Shown here one piece after another: positions 10,846 to 22,512 of a stretch of 64,000 nt of DNA (its first letter is position 1; every line of letters starts with the position of its first letter). Location of the stretch: positions 4,578,375 through 4,642,374 of the forward strand of contig CM039502.1 of assembly GCA_022432975.1 (NCBI GenBank), read 5' to 3'. The stretch comes from Begonia masoniana (taxonomy: Eukaryota; Streptophyta; Magnoliopsida; Cucurbitales; Begoniaceae). Both the position numbers and the translations under genes were made by a program. Below the pieces are notes generated by a model that was given only the letters and a program-made list of their open reading frames with translations, searched no databases and had not been told where the DNA came from.

Positions 10846-11394
10846 TTTATTGAAATAAACTACTTTTGTATCATAATAATGTTTGTGATACGTTAGTTAC
10901 AAAATTATAAATTTGAAATCATAATAATTGATGATACAATATGATAGAAAATGTCAAAAATTATTCTGTTATGCATTAAAAAAAATAGAATAATTTATAG
11001 TTTATATTAATTCATGTTCATATATTATGTTTTTTTAATATGAACATTTTGCTGAATTAATTCAAATGTTGAATGATCTGTATAATTACAGCTATCGCCT
11101 CTCACACTGTACATCCCTTGGAGGCCGATTCTGTCGAACATCTCCTGTATTTGTAAGGACTCTCAACCTGTAAAATCCACGGTCTTCGAAACCATACTGA
11201 TCGGTTTAACGAATCCAGCTGGAATTGCTCTTCACAAGCCGCGCTACGAAATTTAGTGGACCAAAACTCCGGTTGGTTCGATCGTGGCAGCCTCACTGGC
11301 CTGTTTGACGGTTCGGTTTGAAAAGACGTTGAAGGTGCCCCACGTTCTGGAGGTCCACCATTTCGCTTAATCAACTAATCTCTCAAATCGAACA

Positions 11395-11635
11395 ATCGAA
11401 CCAAACTAATCGAACAATTCATAATCGAACAATCTGGTCGAACCAAACAAATAAAACAAATCAAACAATCGAACCAAACAAATCGGGTAAAAATCAAATT
11501 TCACATATTTTTCGGATAAAAATCGTCGATTCTCTGCAAAACAAATCAGATTTCACATAATTTTCGGATAAAAATTGTCGATTGGATGCAAAACAAATCG
11601 GATTTCACATATTTTTTGGATAAAAATCGAAACAA
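11395..11635. repeat. Tandem repeats: 'tcgaacaatcgaaccaaac' run and 52-bp units
   Basis: From ~11395 to 11485 the words 'tcgaacaat' and 'cgaaccaaa' alternate. From ~11486 to 11635 nearly three units of a 52-bp repeat follow ('aaaacaaatc.gatttcacat', 'ttttcggataaaaat', 'tcgattctctgc'), with matching positions at 11538 and 11590. Confidence 0.65.
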
Positions 11636-11780
11636 ACAATTCGAAATCAAAAAAGTAATAATCTGGAGCAACTTTCGGTCGATTCTCTGCAAAAACAATC
11701 GCGAGTGTCGAGAGAAAATCATCGTTAACAGAGAGGAGAGCGCGAGAATGAGCTTCGGGAAGCTCTCTGTTCTGATATAA

Positions 11781-12254
11781 TCACGAGATTGGACGCACTT
11801 TGAAATGATGGTGACAGTCCGCTCTCGCCCTAATTTTAAACAACGGACGCACTCTCTTTGTAAGAGTGTGTCCGATGAATACAACGGACGGACTCTCTAA
11901 GAGAGTGTCCGTCTGTTTTATATATCTTGTTGATCTAACGTGCGTCCGTTTATTAATGCACGTAAAACAGAGCGGACGGACGGTGTGGAACAGAGGGTGA
12001 ACACCCCCCAGAGTGCGTATGATGTTATGCTCAGTTAGCCACGTCACCAAAGAAGAACAGACGGACAGTGTTTTTCGAGAGTGTACACAGTCTGCAGCAA
12101 AAAATATAAATGGACGGACTATGTTTTGAAAGGGTCCGTCCGTTCTCAACAACGGACGAACTTCGTTTTTAAGGGTGCGTCCGTTCGACGACAAAAATTC
12201 GAGAACGAAAGGTGAACGAACGCACGCTAGGGTTAGATTTGTTATGTTTTCCAT
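11781..12254 (-). CDS. Uncertain 157-codon ORF with repeated V-R-P, over a hairpin cluster
   Basis: An open frame starting near a region that reads MENITNLTLAC. It contains about six V-R-P or V-R-S tripeptides 20-30 residues apart. The repetition follows from the DNA: words GGACGGAC/GTCCGTCC recur in alternating orientation and form short hairpins (for example 11843-11875, 11884-11913, 12112-12142). No known domain, signal or membrane segment is seen. It may be a by-product of the repeat rather than a gene. Confidence 0.2.
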   Translation of the reverse strand: MENITNLTLACVRSPFVLEFLSSNGRTLKNEVRPLLRTDGPFQNIVRPFIFFAADCVHSRKTLSVCSSLVTWLTEHNIIRTLGGVHPLFHTVRPLCFTCINKRTHVRSTRYIKQTDTLLESPSVVFIGHTLTKRVRPLFKIRARADCHHHFKVRPIS

Positions 12255-13879
12255 ACTTTAAACTTTGGAGCGTTAGAATTGAAAGTTTAAGGTTTAAACT
12301 AAAAAAAACTTATACAATAAGGTTTGAATGGATAATTTTCCAAAGAATTTTAACATGTGATATCAACTACTTTTTTAAATGAAAGAAACCAGGTTGTTAA
12401 CTTTATATATATTATAATATAAATTCTTAGTTAGTGATAGTTATAATATGTGATTGATTATGAAATGATGTAACTAAATTTACCTTCAATCGAATTGAGC
12501 GATTTAATTTGTATGACAACAAAAAAATGTTGAAATTAAGAGCATCGAGAATCTATATTCGAACACATAATCCCATCAAACTACTAGTTAAATTATTAAA
12601 GATCATGAATTAGATGGAAGAGCAAATTAAGGGTAAATTAGTTTTTTACTTATATTGTAAGTCTATTTAAATTTACTTTTAAATGTCACGTGACAATTAT
12701 TGATTTTTGCAAGTAATATAATAAATTACAGATAATTAAAATAAATTATTAATTATACCAATAAATATTTGATACGTCAAAGTATAAGATCATAGAGTAA
12801 ACTTACGCTACTCTTACATTATAGTTTTACTTAAATCTCAAAACTCTCTTCATACTTGCTTTTTTATATGATTAGACATCTCTGTTTTGTTTGTAATTTT
12901 TATTTAACATAAAAAATTTATGCTATGATTATTTCTATTTTTCTTGCTACAACTATTTTAAGTTAACAATATAATAAATGTTTGAAAATTCTCCTTTGTA
13001 TATAATTGTTGGAGGATGATCCCCTCTTTGATTTTATACAAATGTCTTGAGTTATGAAAAAACCAAGTACGTAGAAGTGGAAGTAGGAGTGAAGACAATA
13101 GTCATGGTATTAAATTAACATCAGTCCAAAGTACAAAATAGGCGTCAAAATAACTGCACATGTGACAGAGGCTTGCAGAAAAAGTTCAAATATTGTACAA
13201 CAGATCATCATCATCATCTGTCAATGTCTTATCTTAATTTTTCACCCAAACCAGCTAATTACACTCGCCAAACATTTTCTTCCACTTTCTCGAATGCGTA
13301 CGTCTCTCTCTAGAGAGACCGAGAGAGAGAGACAAGTGAGAGAGAAGACTGACTTTCATGTCTGGAGTATCAGATGGGTCAGAGCTGTAGGTGACTTCTT
13401 AAAACTACTATTTTTGCCCCACTTCTTTTCATTACATCATTTTTACTCACCTCTAAATGTTTTGGCTTTCTAAATGTTCCAGCTGAGATAGAGCTTCTGT
13501 GCATCGATTAGGCCCATGAATTGGAGAGGAAAATACTAGGAATCTAGATGGGCTTTGCTACAACGTTGTCTCAAAACAAATTATACTGGGCCCAGGTCCA
13601 GGAGCAGGCCTAGGCCCATTTCCTCAATTGGTTTCATCTATCTCTGTCACCGTCCCTGCCACCCCATGTGGCACGTGATTCATCCTGGAGTGCCAACAAA
13701 CTGCATATTCTTCCTCCTCCACCGTTCCAAATTGCATTAAATTTCGCATCAATTGCTCAAGAACAGATGCAGATGTCAATGGAGGAACGAACAGATTTCT
13801 GCAAGTTTTCTATATTTCCAACATATATGTATTTGAGAAAACTAAACATATACAAATTAAGAGATGGGAATGGGTGCAA
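12255..13879. other. Intergenic, AT-rich; 3' side of the ARM gene
   Basis: No gene found. 13300-13345 holds a short GA/CT palindromic patch (tctctctctagagagac). Open stretches near 13162-13740 on + show no domain and overlap what is probably the ARM gene's 3' untranslated region. Confidence 0.4.
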
Positions 13880-15739
13880 TCAAGAATGCCAAATACCAGA
13901 AAAATTAAACATACTCCTAAATTTATTAGTCGAAAGCTTCCTAACCAGTTTCTTCGCATCCGAAACCTCGGCCTCTGCAAGTTTCTCTATGTTCTTCAGA
14001 TACCCAGAATTTACAATCTTCCTCCGCCCACTTTTACTTCCTGTCAGTGAATTCAGAATCGAAAGTAATATCCTTTTGTTGCCGCAGTTTCCCTCGTCGG
14101 AATCTAGCAGCTGGAGAACGAACTCGATGTTTCGGTCGTCCTGAACGAATTTCTTCCTGTTTCTCGGCACCAAAACCAGGCCGGAAAGTGCTCCTGCTGC
14201 CATTTCCCTCATTTCGTAAGACTTCGCGCCGAGAATGTTTACCAGTTCCGGCATGAATCCGGTGTCTCCCATCACTTTCTTCGCATCCTCTGATATTTCG
14301 CAGAGCCTGACCGAAACTTTCAGAACCAATTCTTGAATTGAAACGTCCCCATTTTTTAAAAGCTGAAGAAGATGATCGAAAAATTCGCAGTTCATCAAAA
14401 TATTCAGGTAATTGGAGGAGGAAAAACAGAAAAACTCGATCGCGCGAAGAGCAGTCTCTTTCGTTTTATATGATGATGACGATCTGGGGTCCAAAATTCG
14501 AACTAAAGCTCGAATTCCTCCTTCTCTGACCACCATTTTATGGATCGATTCGTCGTTGAACGCGATAATTTGCAGAAATTCTATGGAGTTTATCTGCAAG
14601 ACTTCGACGTTGGAACGAATTAGCTTGATAAAAGTGGAAACCACGCTTTCTTCCACCATGAATCTCTTGATTTCTTCAACTCCGACGAGATTTCTGAGAA
14701 CTCCACAAGATGAACAGATTAATTCTGCTTTTGATTCAGAATTTTTACAGATTTTCATCAGAGCTGTAACGCCACCATGAGCGGAAACTGACCAACCATT
14801 ATCTGAATTTACGGTCAGTTTCTGCAAACATTTTGCAGAAATTTCCTTTCCGTCTTCACTTCCGCTTTCCAAAACTTGAATTATTCGAGAAATTACTCCT
14901 GATTCCACTAGAACACTTCTGTAAGAATCAAACCCAGAAATTATGCTGATTATTTTCGCAGCTCCTTCTTGAATTTCGACCTCTGGTGAATTGAGAAGAC
15001 TTACAAGAATATTCACAATTTCATTATCTTCTCCAATAAACTTCACATAATCCTCGTCTTCTTCTACACCTAAATGCAGATTAATCAAAGCCTGTCTCTT
15101 CATTTCTGAATCTCCAATCTTCATCCTCGTCGTTATGTCACTAACGTAGAACCTGTTAAAAAATAAAATTAAATAGTTTTCTCCTCTCTCTACCATATGC
15201 ATACACGAGAAGGGTAATGGTCAAAAATGAAAAATATTTAAAATAAGCTCAATCTAACAGTTTAAGTTGTGGAATGAGCTATACCTTATGTCATCCTTGC
15301 AAGCTCCATTACCAGGCCTAGAAACAACAATGGCGGATCCGTGAATTAAAATTCCGGCAGTGTAGATTTCCGAGAGATTTTTAACATGATGGTCAAATTT
15401 CGCTGAGATTACGTCTAAATCGCTCTGCATCAAAAGCTTCCCGCTGTACGACAGCTCCAAGCACCGGCGAGAGAGATCGTAGCATTCATTGGCCGTCTCC
15501 ATTATTGACGGAATCAACCTTGAGATTGCTGGGTTTTCGTCGGAACCATCGCAAGTCTCAGCCGCAATGAGACCTAAATTCAATTCCTCAAGATTTTTCC
15601 GAATTGACTGCCATTTGACGGCGAAGACTTTGATAGAATGAGATAGAGATATCAACGATGAAGTGAATTCAATGGCTCGCCGGAGACAGGGTACTTCTTC
15701 AGCATATTCCGGCGAATCTGCGCCCTTTTCTTCTTTCAT
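13880..15739 (-). CDS. ARM (armadillo)-repeat superfamily protein, two exons
   Basis: Exon 1 is 15739-15285 and exon 2 is 15152-13880, joined across a GT-AG intron (donor GT 15284-15283, acceptor AG 15154-15153). The AG|G join keeps the frame and gives 575 residues. The first ~150 residues form a helical domain with the phrases SYSGKLLMQSDLDVI and EIYTAGIL. From about residue 155 to the end come ARM-type helical repeats (for example VNILVSLLNSPEVEIQEGAA, VSAHGGVTALMKI). This layout and wording match the plant family that includes Arabidopsis At2g45720 and At1g01830, as I remember them; their function is not well defined. ARM repeats form a superhelix for protein binding. No U-box, F-box or membrane segment is seen. 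The start is the first Met of the open frame, followed by MKEEKG. A complete SIRE-like retrotransposon lies 385 bp upstream of the start codon, pointing away, so part of the promoter may be displaced. Confidence 0.9.
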
Positions 15740-16118
15740 CCTGCCAGCTAATTTAGAAGAAAACCCATTTACCGGTGAGTGGAGACGAAGATGCCGGCGT
15801 GATTCTCTTCCTTCTGGTGGAAACGGAATTTGATGGTTAATCTTATCAGGAAGTGGGAAGACAGAGCCACTGCTTCTGGGTTATCTTCTGCCAGTTCCAG
15901 AAAGTGGTCAGATTTTTTGGCTTCTAACATGAAATGACGTATATGTACTTTCTGAAGGGTTGATCCACAACGGCAAGCAAGGAGATGGGTGGGGTATTTC
16001 TGTCATGCTGGAAGTTGGATCTCATTTAAAGGTGGTGGTTGCCATGGGGAAGAGATGTTTAGAGAGAGAAAGCTAGAGAGATAAAAGAATGATAATTTTG
16101 TCACCTTGAATGCTATTT
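15740..16118 (-). promoter_or_regulatory. Remaining 5' region of the ARM gene before the retrotransposon
   Basis: 379 bases lie between the ARM start codon and the target-site duplication of the SIRE-like element. No convincing TATA box was found at a fixed place. The stretch contains GA-rich words (agagagaaagctagagag). Anything further upstream is now about 9 kb away. Confidence 0.4.
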
Positions 16119-16123
16119 ATAAT
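16119..16123. repeat. Target-site duplication, left (ATAAT)
   Basis: ATAAT directly precedes the TG start of the 5' LTR. The identical five bases follow the CA end of the 3' LTR at 25081-25085. Five-base duplications are normal for copia integrases, and the match fixes the element's ends. Confidence 0.95.
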
Positions 16124-17482
16124 TGTTAATGCAACGACTTGCATGCGTTGGCATTCAATGTTTTTTGGCAATATATTTTTATTTAAGGAGATAATATGTT
16201 TTTCCAAAATCGATGATTTTATTCTTGGTAAGCAAGCAAAAGCCGATTCTGTTTATTGGATGGCGTCTGGTCAACATTAATGAAGATTCTATGGAAGAGA
16301 AAAATAAGGAAACAACATTATTTGGAAAGATATTGAATAAGGTATATGCACTTGTTTTTTGGAAAAGTTTTATTTGGAAAGCCGATTTGTTGTAGATTTG
16401 ACACGATTTGCTGGGCTCTGACTTCCTATGATTAATGGGATGCTTTCCTGAATTTTTGGGCGAAAATCTGGGCTGTTATGGAAACTTTCCTAAAGTGTCA
16501 CATGAGGTGTCACATAACCGAATTTGTTAAGATTGTGTTTCCTTATTCCATGCGGCGGTAAATCCGATTTGGTAACTGAATGAATTAAAGATATGGAAGT
16601 TACCAATATTATTTAAAGCCTTCGTTTTTCTGAAGAAGGCTGCTGAAGCCATTATTATTGAGAGCGAAAAGTTTTTTTTTTCTTCCGGGCGATTTTATTC
16701 TATACCGACGTTTGCGTGTATTCTGCAATAGTTGATCCTTTCATTCACGCCTACTGTGAGTCGTCGGTGATTGTTCTTCAGCAGACGACGGAGTATTGAT
16801 TTTACAGCGTGAGAGATTTTCTTCCGTTTTCCAAGCCGTCGGTTTTCTTTCACGCCCTACGTTTCTGCGTATGGGTCTGTGATTGTGTTGCACACTCGAC
16901 CTAATCTGTGGATTTCATTGTTTTATTGAGTGTGCTGTGTGTTGCATCCGAAGACTTCGATCTGGTGTTCCAGGAGGTGTCACAGGAGGCAATATTCCTT
17001 GTTCTTCATTAAAGTTCTGTCTCGGGAGGAGACAGCATCCGAACTCGTGAGGAGTTCTGTTTCTTAGACAAGGGGAGCTTGTCGTTCGTGATCGTGGGCG
17101 AGGGGATCTTGCCATAACACGGGTTTCGGGAGGAACCAACAACGAGGGGATCTTGTTGTTATCTAGATCTCGGGAGAGGTCGTTCTAAAGTCGAGGGGAT
17201 CTCGCAAAAACTGTTTCGTTGAGGAAGTTAACTAGAGGCGGCGACAAAGATAAGAGGGAGTCTTTATTTGTATAAGTCCGAGTTTTTCTTGTAACTTTAT
17301 TAACTCAAGGAAAAGTTTTTATATCTGGGCGTGGCCCCGCAGACGTAGGCTGGTTGCCGAACTGCGTTACCAACCTCTTGTGTCATTTATTTCCGCACTT
17401 TTTATATCGTTCATCGTTACTTTAAAATCGGTGTCACACAAGGATCCTTGTGTGACATCACTGAACTGATCTTAAACTTTCA
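16124..17482 (+). repeat. 5' LTR of the SIRE-like element
   Basis: 1359 bp, TGTTAATGCAACG to CTTAAACTTTCA. It contains two 12-bp-spaced GGTGTCAC-type dimers (16494/16506 and 16964/16976) and a perfect 26-bp palindrome 25 bp from its end (17432-17457). Open stretches on either strand match those of the 3' LTR and carry no domain. Confidence 0.95.
17432..17457. repeat. Perfect 26-bp palindrome near the end of the 5' LTR
   Basis: Each half is TGTCACACAAGGA followed by its exact reverse complement, centred on GGATCC. The same palindrome is at 25030-25055. In RNA it would form a 13-bp hairpin without a loop, or a dimer contact, close to the primer binding site. Confidence 0.95.
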
Positions 17483-17484
17483 AT

Positions 17485-17502
17485 TGGTATCAGAGCGGAT
17501 CG
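17485..17502 (+). other. Primer binding site (tRNA-Met type)
   Basis: TGGTATCAGAGC begins two bases after the LTR end. This is the usual plant copia site complementary to the 3' end of initiator methionine tRNA, used to prime minus-strand synthesis. Confidence 0.9.
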
Positions 17503-17552
17503 CTTCTGTTTCTTAAGCGGGATCCGAGGGACAAGATCTTAGTTCGTGTGCG

Positions 17553-20417
17553 ATGGACTCTATGAAAGAAGGAGGTTCTACAATGCGTCCGCCATTATTG
17601 GATGGGAGTAATTATGCGTATTGGAAGGCAAGGATGAGAGCTTTCATCAAAGCCATTGATGAGAAGGCTTGGAGATCTATTCTTACAGGTTGGAATCCGC
17701 CTACACTTACTGATAAAGATGGTATTATTTCTCCTAAGCCGGAAGTAGATTGGACGATAAATGAGGATGCCTTGGCAAATAATAATTCAAAAGCTCTTAA
17801 TGCTATTTTCAATGGCGTTGATCCCGTGCAATTCAGACTTATCTCAACATGTGAATCCGCAAAGAGAGCATGGGAAATTCTTCAAACTACCTATGAAGGG
17901 ACATCTACGGTAAAATTGTCGAAAATGCAAATGCTAACCACTCGGTTTGAGAATCTGAAAATGCAGGAAGATGAGACCATTGGGGAGTTCAACTCAAAAT
18001 TATGTGACATAGCTAATGAAGCTTTTGCTCTCGGAGAGGTGATTTCCGAAGAAAAGCTTGTACGAAAAACACTACGATCCTTACCACAAAGATTTGCTTA
18101 TAAAGTCACTGCCATAGAAGAAGCCAAAGATGTGTCAAAAATGAAGCTAGAGGAGTTAATGGGATCTCTCAGAACTTTCGAAATGAATATTGGAGGAGAG
18201 ACCGAAAATAAAAAGGCAAAGGGAGTGGCTTTAAAATCAGAGGTACAAAATCACAGCAAGCATGATGAAGATGATTTGGAGGAATCTCTAGCCCTGCTCT
18301 CGAAGAATTTCAGCAGAGTTATGAAGCGATTCGGAAGGAATACACGCGGTGTCAAGCAGGGTGTCACACACTTCAAAAATGGTTCTTCAAACAACAAGAA
18401 GCAGAGAGAAGAAACTAATGGGTCTGATCAACCATTAAAGAATAAAAGTATTCAGTGCAGAGAATGTGAAGGATTTGGGCACATACAGGCAGAATGTGCT
18501 AACACCTTGAAGAAAAAGAAGAATTCTCTGAATGCAACCTGGAGTGAGGATGAGTCTGAAAATGAAGATGAATTTCAGAGCAATCATGTGGCGCTTGCTG
18601 GAAAGATAGAATGTGAAGAAAATGGCAGTGTTATACAGGGTGTCACAGACGGATTTTCTAGTAATAGTGATGAAGATGAAGAACCAGTCACAGAAGAAGA
18701 TCTTATTGGAGAATATAAGTTTCTGCATGAGAAATGGACCGAGCTTGTTCAAGTAAATCAGCTTCTACACGCACAAATTAGAAATTTGAAGGATGAGAAG
18801 AACAATCTTCAAAATGTTATTGATGATTTGGAGACAAAGCTGAAAGCAAGTCAGGATGAATCTAATGATCTAACCAATGAGATAAGCCTCATGAAGAAGA
18901 ATGTCAAAATGCTGAATTCGGGTTCTTCTAATCTCGATGATATTCTAAATGTCGGCAAATCAAGCGTAAATCGGTTTGGACTGGGATTCAAAGGTGAAAG
19001 TTCAGGTTCAAAGACTGTTGCAGTAAAGGAAAATCGCTTTGTGATGAAGTTCATAAAGGGAAGCTCATTGTCACAGCCAGTGTCACAGCAGGTGTCAGAC
19101 AAGGGCTTTGATCACAAAGGAAAGCAAGCTGCAAACGGAATGCCAAGAACTGACAGAGAATCAAATTCTTATAACTTCTATCATGCCTCAAGCAGTAAAG
19201 GTAACAAGTATGTTTATGTATGTCATTATTGCCAACGTCGTGGTCATATTCGTTCTACATGCTTCAACTATCTTGCGGATCTCAGACTTGGTACTGTTAG
19301 AAATACTTCTTCCTACAGATTCCCTTATCAGAAATGGGTGAAGAAAAGAAATGCTTCTTCCTACAGATTCCCTTATCAGAAATGGGTGAAGAAATCAAAT
19401 TTAAAGTGCAATGTTACACATCTCTCACTAAAGGCGATCGGAACCAATGCATGGTATTTTGATAGCGGCTGTTCTAGACATATGACAGGTGAAGAGAGAT
19501 ATTTGAAGGATATTGTACCTGAATCCGTGGGAAAAGTTACATTCGGCAATGGTGTCTCAGCAGATGTCATTGGCAGGGGAACGTTGAATGTCCCTGGTCT
19601 ACCAAAGTTGAGTGATGTCTTATTGGTAAATGGTTTGAAATCCAACCTAATCAGTATTAGCCAGCTCTGCGATCAAGATCTGAATGTGCAATTTACGAAA
19701 GAAAGATGTGTTGTGTCCGATCAAAACAAAGATTGTGTTATTGAAGGAGTTAGATCATCGGACAATTGTTATCTTATTTATTCCTCATCTACCTGCCTTC
19801 GATCGAGTATGGAAGACACTATTTTATGGCATAGAAAGTTGGGACATGTTAATTTCAGAATGCTGGAGAAGCTTATTTCGAAAGGTGCTGTTCGAGGAAT
19901 TCCTGAATTAAAATTTGATGAAGACAAATTATGCGGACCATGTCAAATCGGAAAGCAAACGAAGGTGTCTCACCCGGTGTCACAGGGTTCCACAACTACC
20001 CGGGTTCTTGAATTACTTCACATGGATCTAATGGGGCCAATGCCTGTTGAAAGTATTGGAGGAAAACGTTACGTATTCGTTACTGTTGATGATTTTTCAC
20101 GCTATACATGGGTGGAGTTTCTAAGAGAAAAGTCCGACACGTTCAAAGTTTTCAAGTCAATGTGTATTCGACTTCAACGCGAGAAAGACTCTGTTATTTT
20201 GAAAATTATTCGTATCCGCAGTGACCATGGAAGAGAGTTTGAAAACTCTGAGTTCTCGGATTTCTGTAAGCATTTCGGAATCGCTCATGAATTTTCGGCA
20301 CCAAAAACTCCTCAACAAAACGGAGTCGTTGAACGGAAAAATCGTACATTGGCAGAGATGACTCGAGTAATGCTACATGAAAGAGATGTTCCTCAAAATT
20401 CTGGGCTGAAGCTATGA
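17553..20417 (+). CDS. gag-protease-integrase part of the SIRE-like polyprotein (954 codons, frameshifted end)
   Basis: Starts MDSMKEGG shortly after the primer site. A gag core covers residues ~10-215, with the first CCHC knuckle ([14 protein letters not shown]) at ~302-315. A predicted coiled coil rich in Glu/Lys/Leu follows at ~385-465. The second knuckle ([14 protein letters not shown]) is at ~557-570, followed by a 16-residue tandem duplication. Protease active site [11 protein letters not shown] is at ~633 and GAG-pre-integrase from ~758. The integrase core shows all three acidic residues ([22 protein letters not shown]). A one-base deletion near 20398 shifts the frame and ends the ORF a few codons later. 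Pol continues in the next frame from 20414. Expression of full pol would need readthrough of this lesion. Confidence 0.93.
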   Translation: MDSMKEGGSTMRPPLLDGSNYAYWKARMRAFIKAIDEKAWRSILTGWNPPTLTDKDGIISPKPEVDWTINEDALANNNSKALNAIFNGVDPVQFRLISTCESAKRAWEILQTTYEGTSTVKLSKMQMLTTRFENLKMQEDETIGEFNSKLCDIANEAFALGEVISEEKLVRKTLRSLPQRFAYKVTAIEEAKDVSKMKLEELMGSLRTFEMNIGGETENKKAKGVALKSEVQNHSKHDEDDLEESLALLSKNFSRVMKRFGRNTRGVKQGVTHFKNGSSNNKKQREETNGSDQPLKNKSIQCRECEGFGHIQAECANTLKKKKNSLNATWSEDESENEDEFQSNHVALAGKIECEENGSVIQGVTDGFSSNSDEDEEPVTEEDLIGEYKFLHEKWTELVQVNQLLHAQIRNLKDEKNNLQNVIDDLETKLKASQDESNDLTNEISLMKKNVKMLNSGSSNLDDILNVGKSSVNRFGLGFKGESSGSKTVAVKENRFVMKFIKGSSLSQPVSQQVSDKGFDHKGKQAANGMPRTDRESNSYNFYHASSSKGNKYVYVCHYCQRRGHIRSTCFNYLADLRLGTVRNTSSYRFPYQKWVKKRNASSYRFPYQKWVKKSNLKCNVTHLSLKAIGTNAWYFDSGCSRHMTGEERYLKDIVPESVGKVTFGNGVSADVIGRGTLNVPGLPKLSDVLLVNGLKSNLISISQLCDQDLNVQFTKERCVVSDQNKDCVIEGVRSSDNCYLIYSSSTCLRSSMEDTILWHRKLGHVNFRMLEKLISKGAVRGIPELKFDEDKLCGPCQIGKQTKVSHPVSQGSTTTRVLELLHMDLMGPMPVESIGGKRYVFVTVDDFSRYTWVEFLREKSDTFKVFKSMCIRLQREKDSVILKIIRIRSDHGREFENSEFSDFCKHFGIAHEFSAPKTPQQNGVVERKNRTLAEMTRVMLHERDVPQNSGLKL

Positions 20418-21868
20418 ATACAGCTTGTTATACCATTAATCGGGTGTATCTCCGCGGCAAAACTTCTATGACACCCTATGAGATATGGAAAGGTAAAACT
20501 CCAAATCTTCATTATTTTCATCCTTTTGGCAGCCTCTGCTTTGTGTTGAATGACAGGGAACATAGGGGGAAACTTGATCCCAAGAGTGATGAGGCAATCT
20601 TTCTCGGTTATGCTACAAATAGTCGTGCCTATCGGGTTTACAACAAAAGAACTCGAACTGTCATCGAATCTGCAAATGTTCAAGTGGACGACTCTCTGGA
20701 CACAACTCATAATCCAAAAGATGATGCAGACCACATTTTAAATAATGAAGGCGCTAGTGTTCCACCCGGTGTCATAGAGGGTGTCTCAGGCGGTGTCCCA
20801 GATCAAACAGAGACTGTTGATGAAGGAGAAGCTGATATCACACACCACAGACAACCATCTACACGTGTTCAGAAGAATCATCCTACAGTTGAGATTATTG
20901 GTGGCCTGAATGATGGTATACGAACTAGAGATAAGCCGAAATTGAATTATCGTGACATGATCCAAATGGCATGCTTTACATCAACGATCGAGCCAAAGAA
21001 TGTGAAAGAAGCATTGCTAGATGAGTACTGGATAGGTGCTATGCAAGAAGAACTCAACCAATTCTCCCGAAATCAAGTTTGGGACTTAGTACCGTGTCCT
21101 CCCGATGTGAATGTTATTAGTACTAAGTGGATCTACAAAAACAAGACCGATGAGCATGGAAATATTACTCGCAACAAAGCTCGGCTAGTGGCTCAAGGGT
21201 ATTCTCAAATTGAAGGGATTGACTTTGATGAAACATTTGCTCCGGTTGCTCGGCTTGAATCGATTCGGCTTTTGTTGGCTATCGCTTGTGTTATGCGGTT
21301 TAAATTATATCAAATGGATGTGAAAAGCGCGTTTCTCAATGGATTTCTTAATGAAGAGGTTTATGTTGCTCAACCAAAGGGTTTTGAAGACCCTCATCAT
21401 CCCGAGTACGTTTATAAATTGACGAAGGCGTTATACGGGCTCAAACAAGCCCCTCGTGCATGGTATGAACGACTCACGCAATATTTATTAACCAAGGGAT
21501 ATGAGCGAGGGGGAGTAGATAAAACCCTTTTTGTCCGGCGTGCCAAAGGTCAGTTTTTACTTGCTCAAATATATGTTGACGACATAGTGTTTGGCTCGGT
21601 GTCACAGGCGATGGTGGATGAGTTTGTTGCTCAAATGACCGGTGAATTCGAGATGAGTATGGTTGGAGAACTCACTTATTTTCTTGGGCTTCAAATCCAG
21701 CAAGAAAAGAATGGTATTTTTATATCTCAAGCCAAATATGCCAAGAATTTATTGAAGAAGTTAAGCTTGAGAATGCACGCCCGAGTAGAACACCCCTTGG
21801 GACACACGAGAAAATCTCTAAAGATGAAAAGGGAGTTGCTATTGATTCACGTTTATATAGAAGCATGA
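20414..21868 (+). CDS. integrase C-terminus and reverse transcriptase of the SIRE-like element (484 codons)
   Basis: Continues the polyprotein after the first frameshift, beginning in the integrase C-terminal region ([20 protein letters not shown]). RT follows from about 21075 ([32 protein letters not shown]). The catalytic YVDD box is at 21572-21583. A second single-base deletion near 21769 shifts the frame just after the RT/connection region, so the last ~30 codons here are out of frame and the reading resumes in the RNase H frame. The start given is only the first Met after the lesion, not a true initiation site. Confidence 0.9.
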   Translation: MNTACYTINRVYLRGKTSMTPYEIWKGKTPNLHYFHPFGSLCFVLNDREHRGKLDPKSDEAIFLGYATNSRAYRVYNKRTRTVIESANVQVDDSLDTTHNPKDDADHILNNEGASVPPGVIEGVSGGVPDQTETVDEGEADITHHRQPSTRVQKNHPTVEIIGGLNDGIRTRDKPKLNYRDMIQMACFTSTIEPKNVKEALLDEYWIGAMQEELNQFSRNQVWDLVPCPPDVNVISTKWIYKNKTDEHGNITRNKARLVAQGYSQIEGIDFDETFAPVARLESIRLLLAIACVMRFKLYQMDVKSAFLNGFLNEEVYVAQPKGFEDPHHPEYVYKLTKALYGLKQAPRAWYERLTQYLLTKGYERGGVDKTLFVRRAKGQFLLAQIYVDDIVFGSVSQAMVDEFVAQMTGEFEMSMVGELTYFLGLQIQQEKNGIFISQAKYAKNLLKKLSLRMHARVEHPLGHTRKSLKMKRELLLIHVYIEA

Positions 21869-22512
21869 TTGGAAGCCTATTATATCTTACTGCCAGCCGA
21901 CCAGATATTTGCTATAGCGTGGGTTTATGCGCTCGATTTCAAGCCAATCCGAAGGAGTCACACCTAGTGTCGGTTAAACGAATTCTAAAATATGTCAGTG
22001 GCACAACTGATTATGGCATCTGGTATTCTTTTGATTCTAATGCTAATCTGGTGGGTTATTGTGACGCTGACTGGGCAGGAAGCTCCGATGACCGAAAAAG
22101 CACTTCGGGTAGATGTTTTTATGTTGGACACAACCTGGTGTCATGGTTTAGCAAGAAACAGAATTCTATTTCTCTATCTACAGCTGAGGCAGAGTATATA
22201 GCAGCAGGTAGCAGCTGTACGCAGCTTTTGTGGATGAAACAAATGATGAAAGACTATGGTGTCACACAGGGTGTCATGACCCTTTATTGTGATAATTTGA
22301 GCGCTATCAATATTTCGAAAAATCCTGTGCAGCATTCACGGACAAAACATATTGACATACGACATCATTTTATTCGATCTTTAGTGGAGGACAAAATTAT
22401 TAATTTGGAGCATATGGTGACCGAAAAGCAAATTGCCGATATTTTTACCAAAGCGTTGGATGGTGTGAGATTTGAAGAACTGAGGTCTGCCCTAGGCCTT
22501 TGTGTTATGTAA
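21865..22512 (+). CDS. RNase H of the SIRE-like element (215 codons)
   Basis: Contains [58 protein letters not shown] and [13 protein letters not shown], the conserved RNase H blocks including the acidic residues that cut the RNA strand of RNA-DNA hybrids. It ends at a normal stop. The Met used as start is internal to the polyprotein; the true upstream junction is the frameshift near 21769. Confidence 0.9.
   Translation: MIGSLLYLTASRPDICYSVGLCARFQANPKESHLVSVKRILKYVSGTTDYGIWYSFDSNANLVGYCDADWAGSSDDRKSTSGRCFYVGHNLVSWFSKKQNSISLSTAEAEYIAAGSSCTQLLWMKQMMKDYGVTQGVMTLYCDNLSAINISKNPVQHSRTKHIDIRHHFIRSLVEDKIINLEHMVTEKQIADIFTKALDGVRFEELRSALGLCVM

Noticed and set aside
11102..11374. 90-codon open frame on minus
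   Set aside because: Arg/Ser/Pro-rich reading of a GC-richer patch with no recognisable domain.
8740..12360. A 3.6-kb DNA transposon bounded by 'caaagtttgg' and 'ccaaagtttaaag'-type inverted words
   Set aside because: The resemblance between the two ends is loose AT-rich wording, with no target duplication and no transposase.
13668..14780. Open frames on + over the ARM gene
   Set aside because: Antisense shadows of the ARM exon; no independent features.
16213..17142. Open frames in the LTRs (16213-16395, 16915-17142 and their 3' LTR copies)
   Set aside because: No domains; they are present only because the LTR is duplicated.
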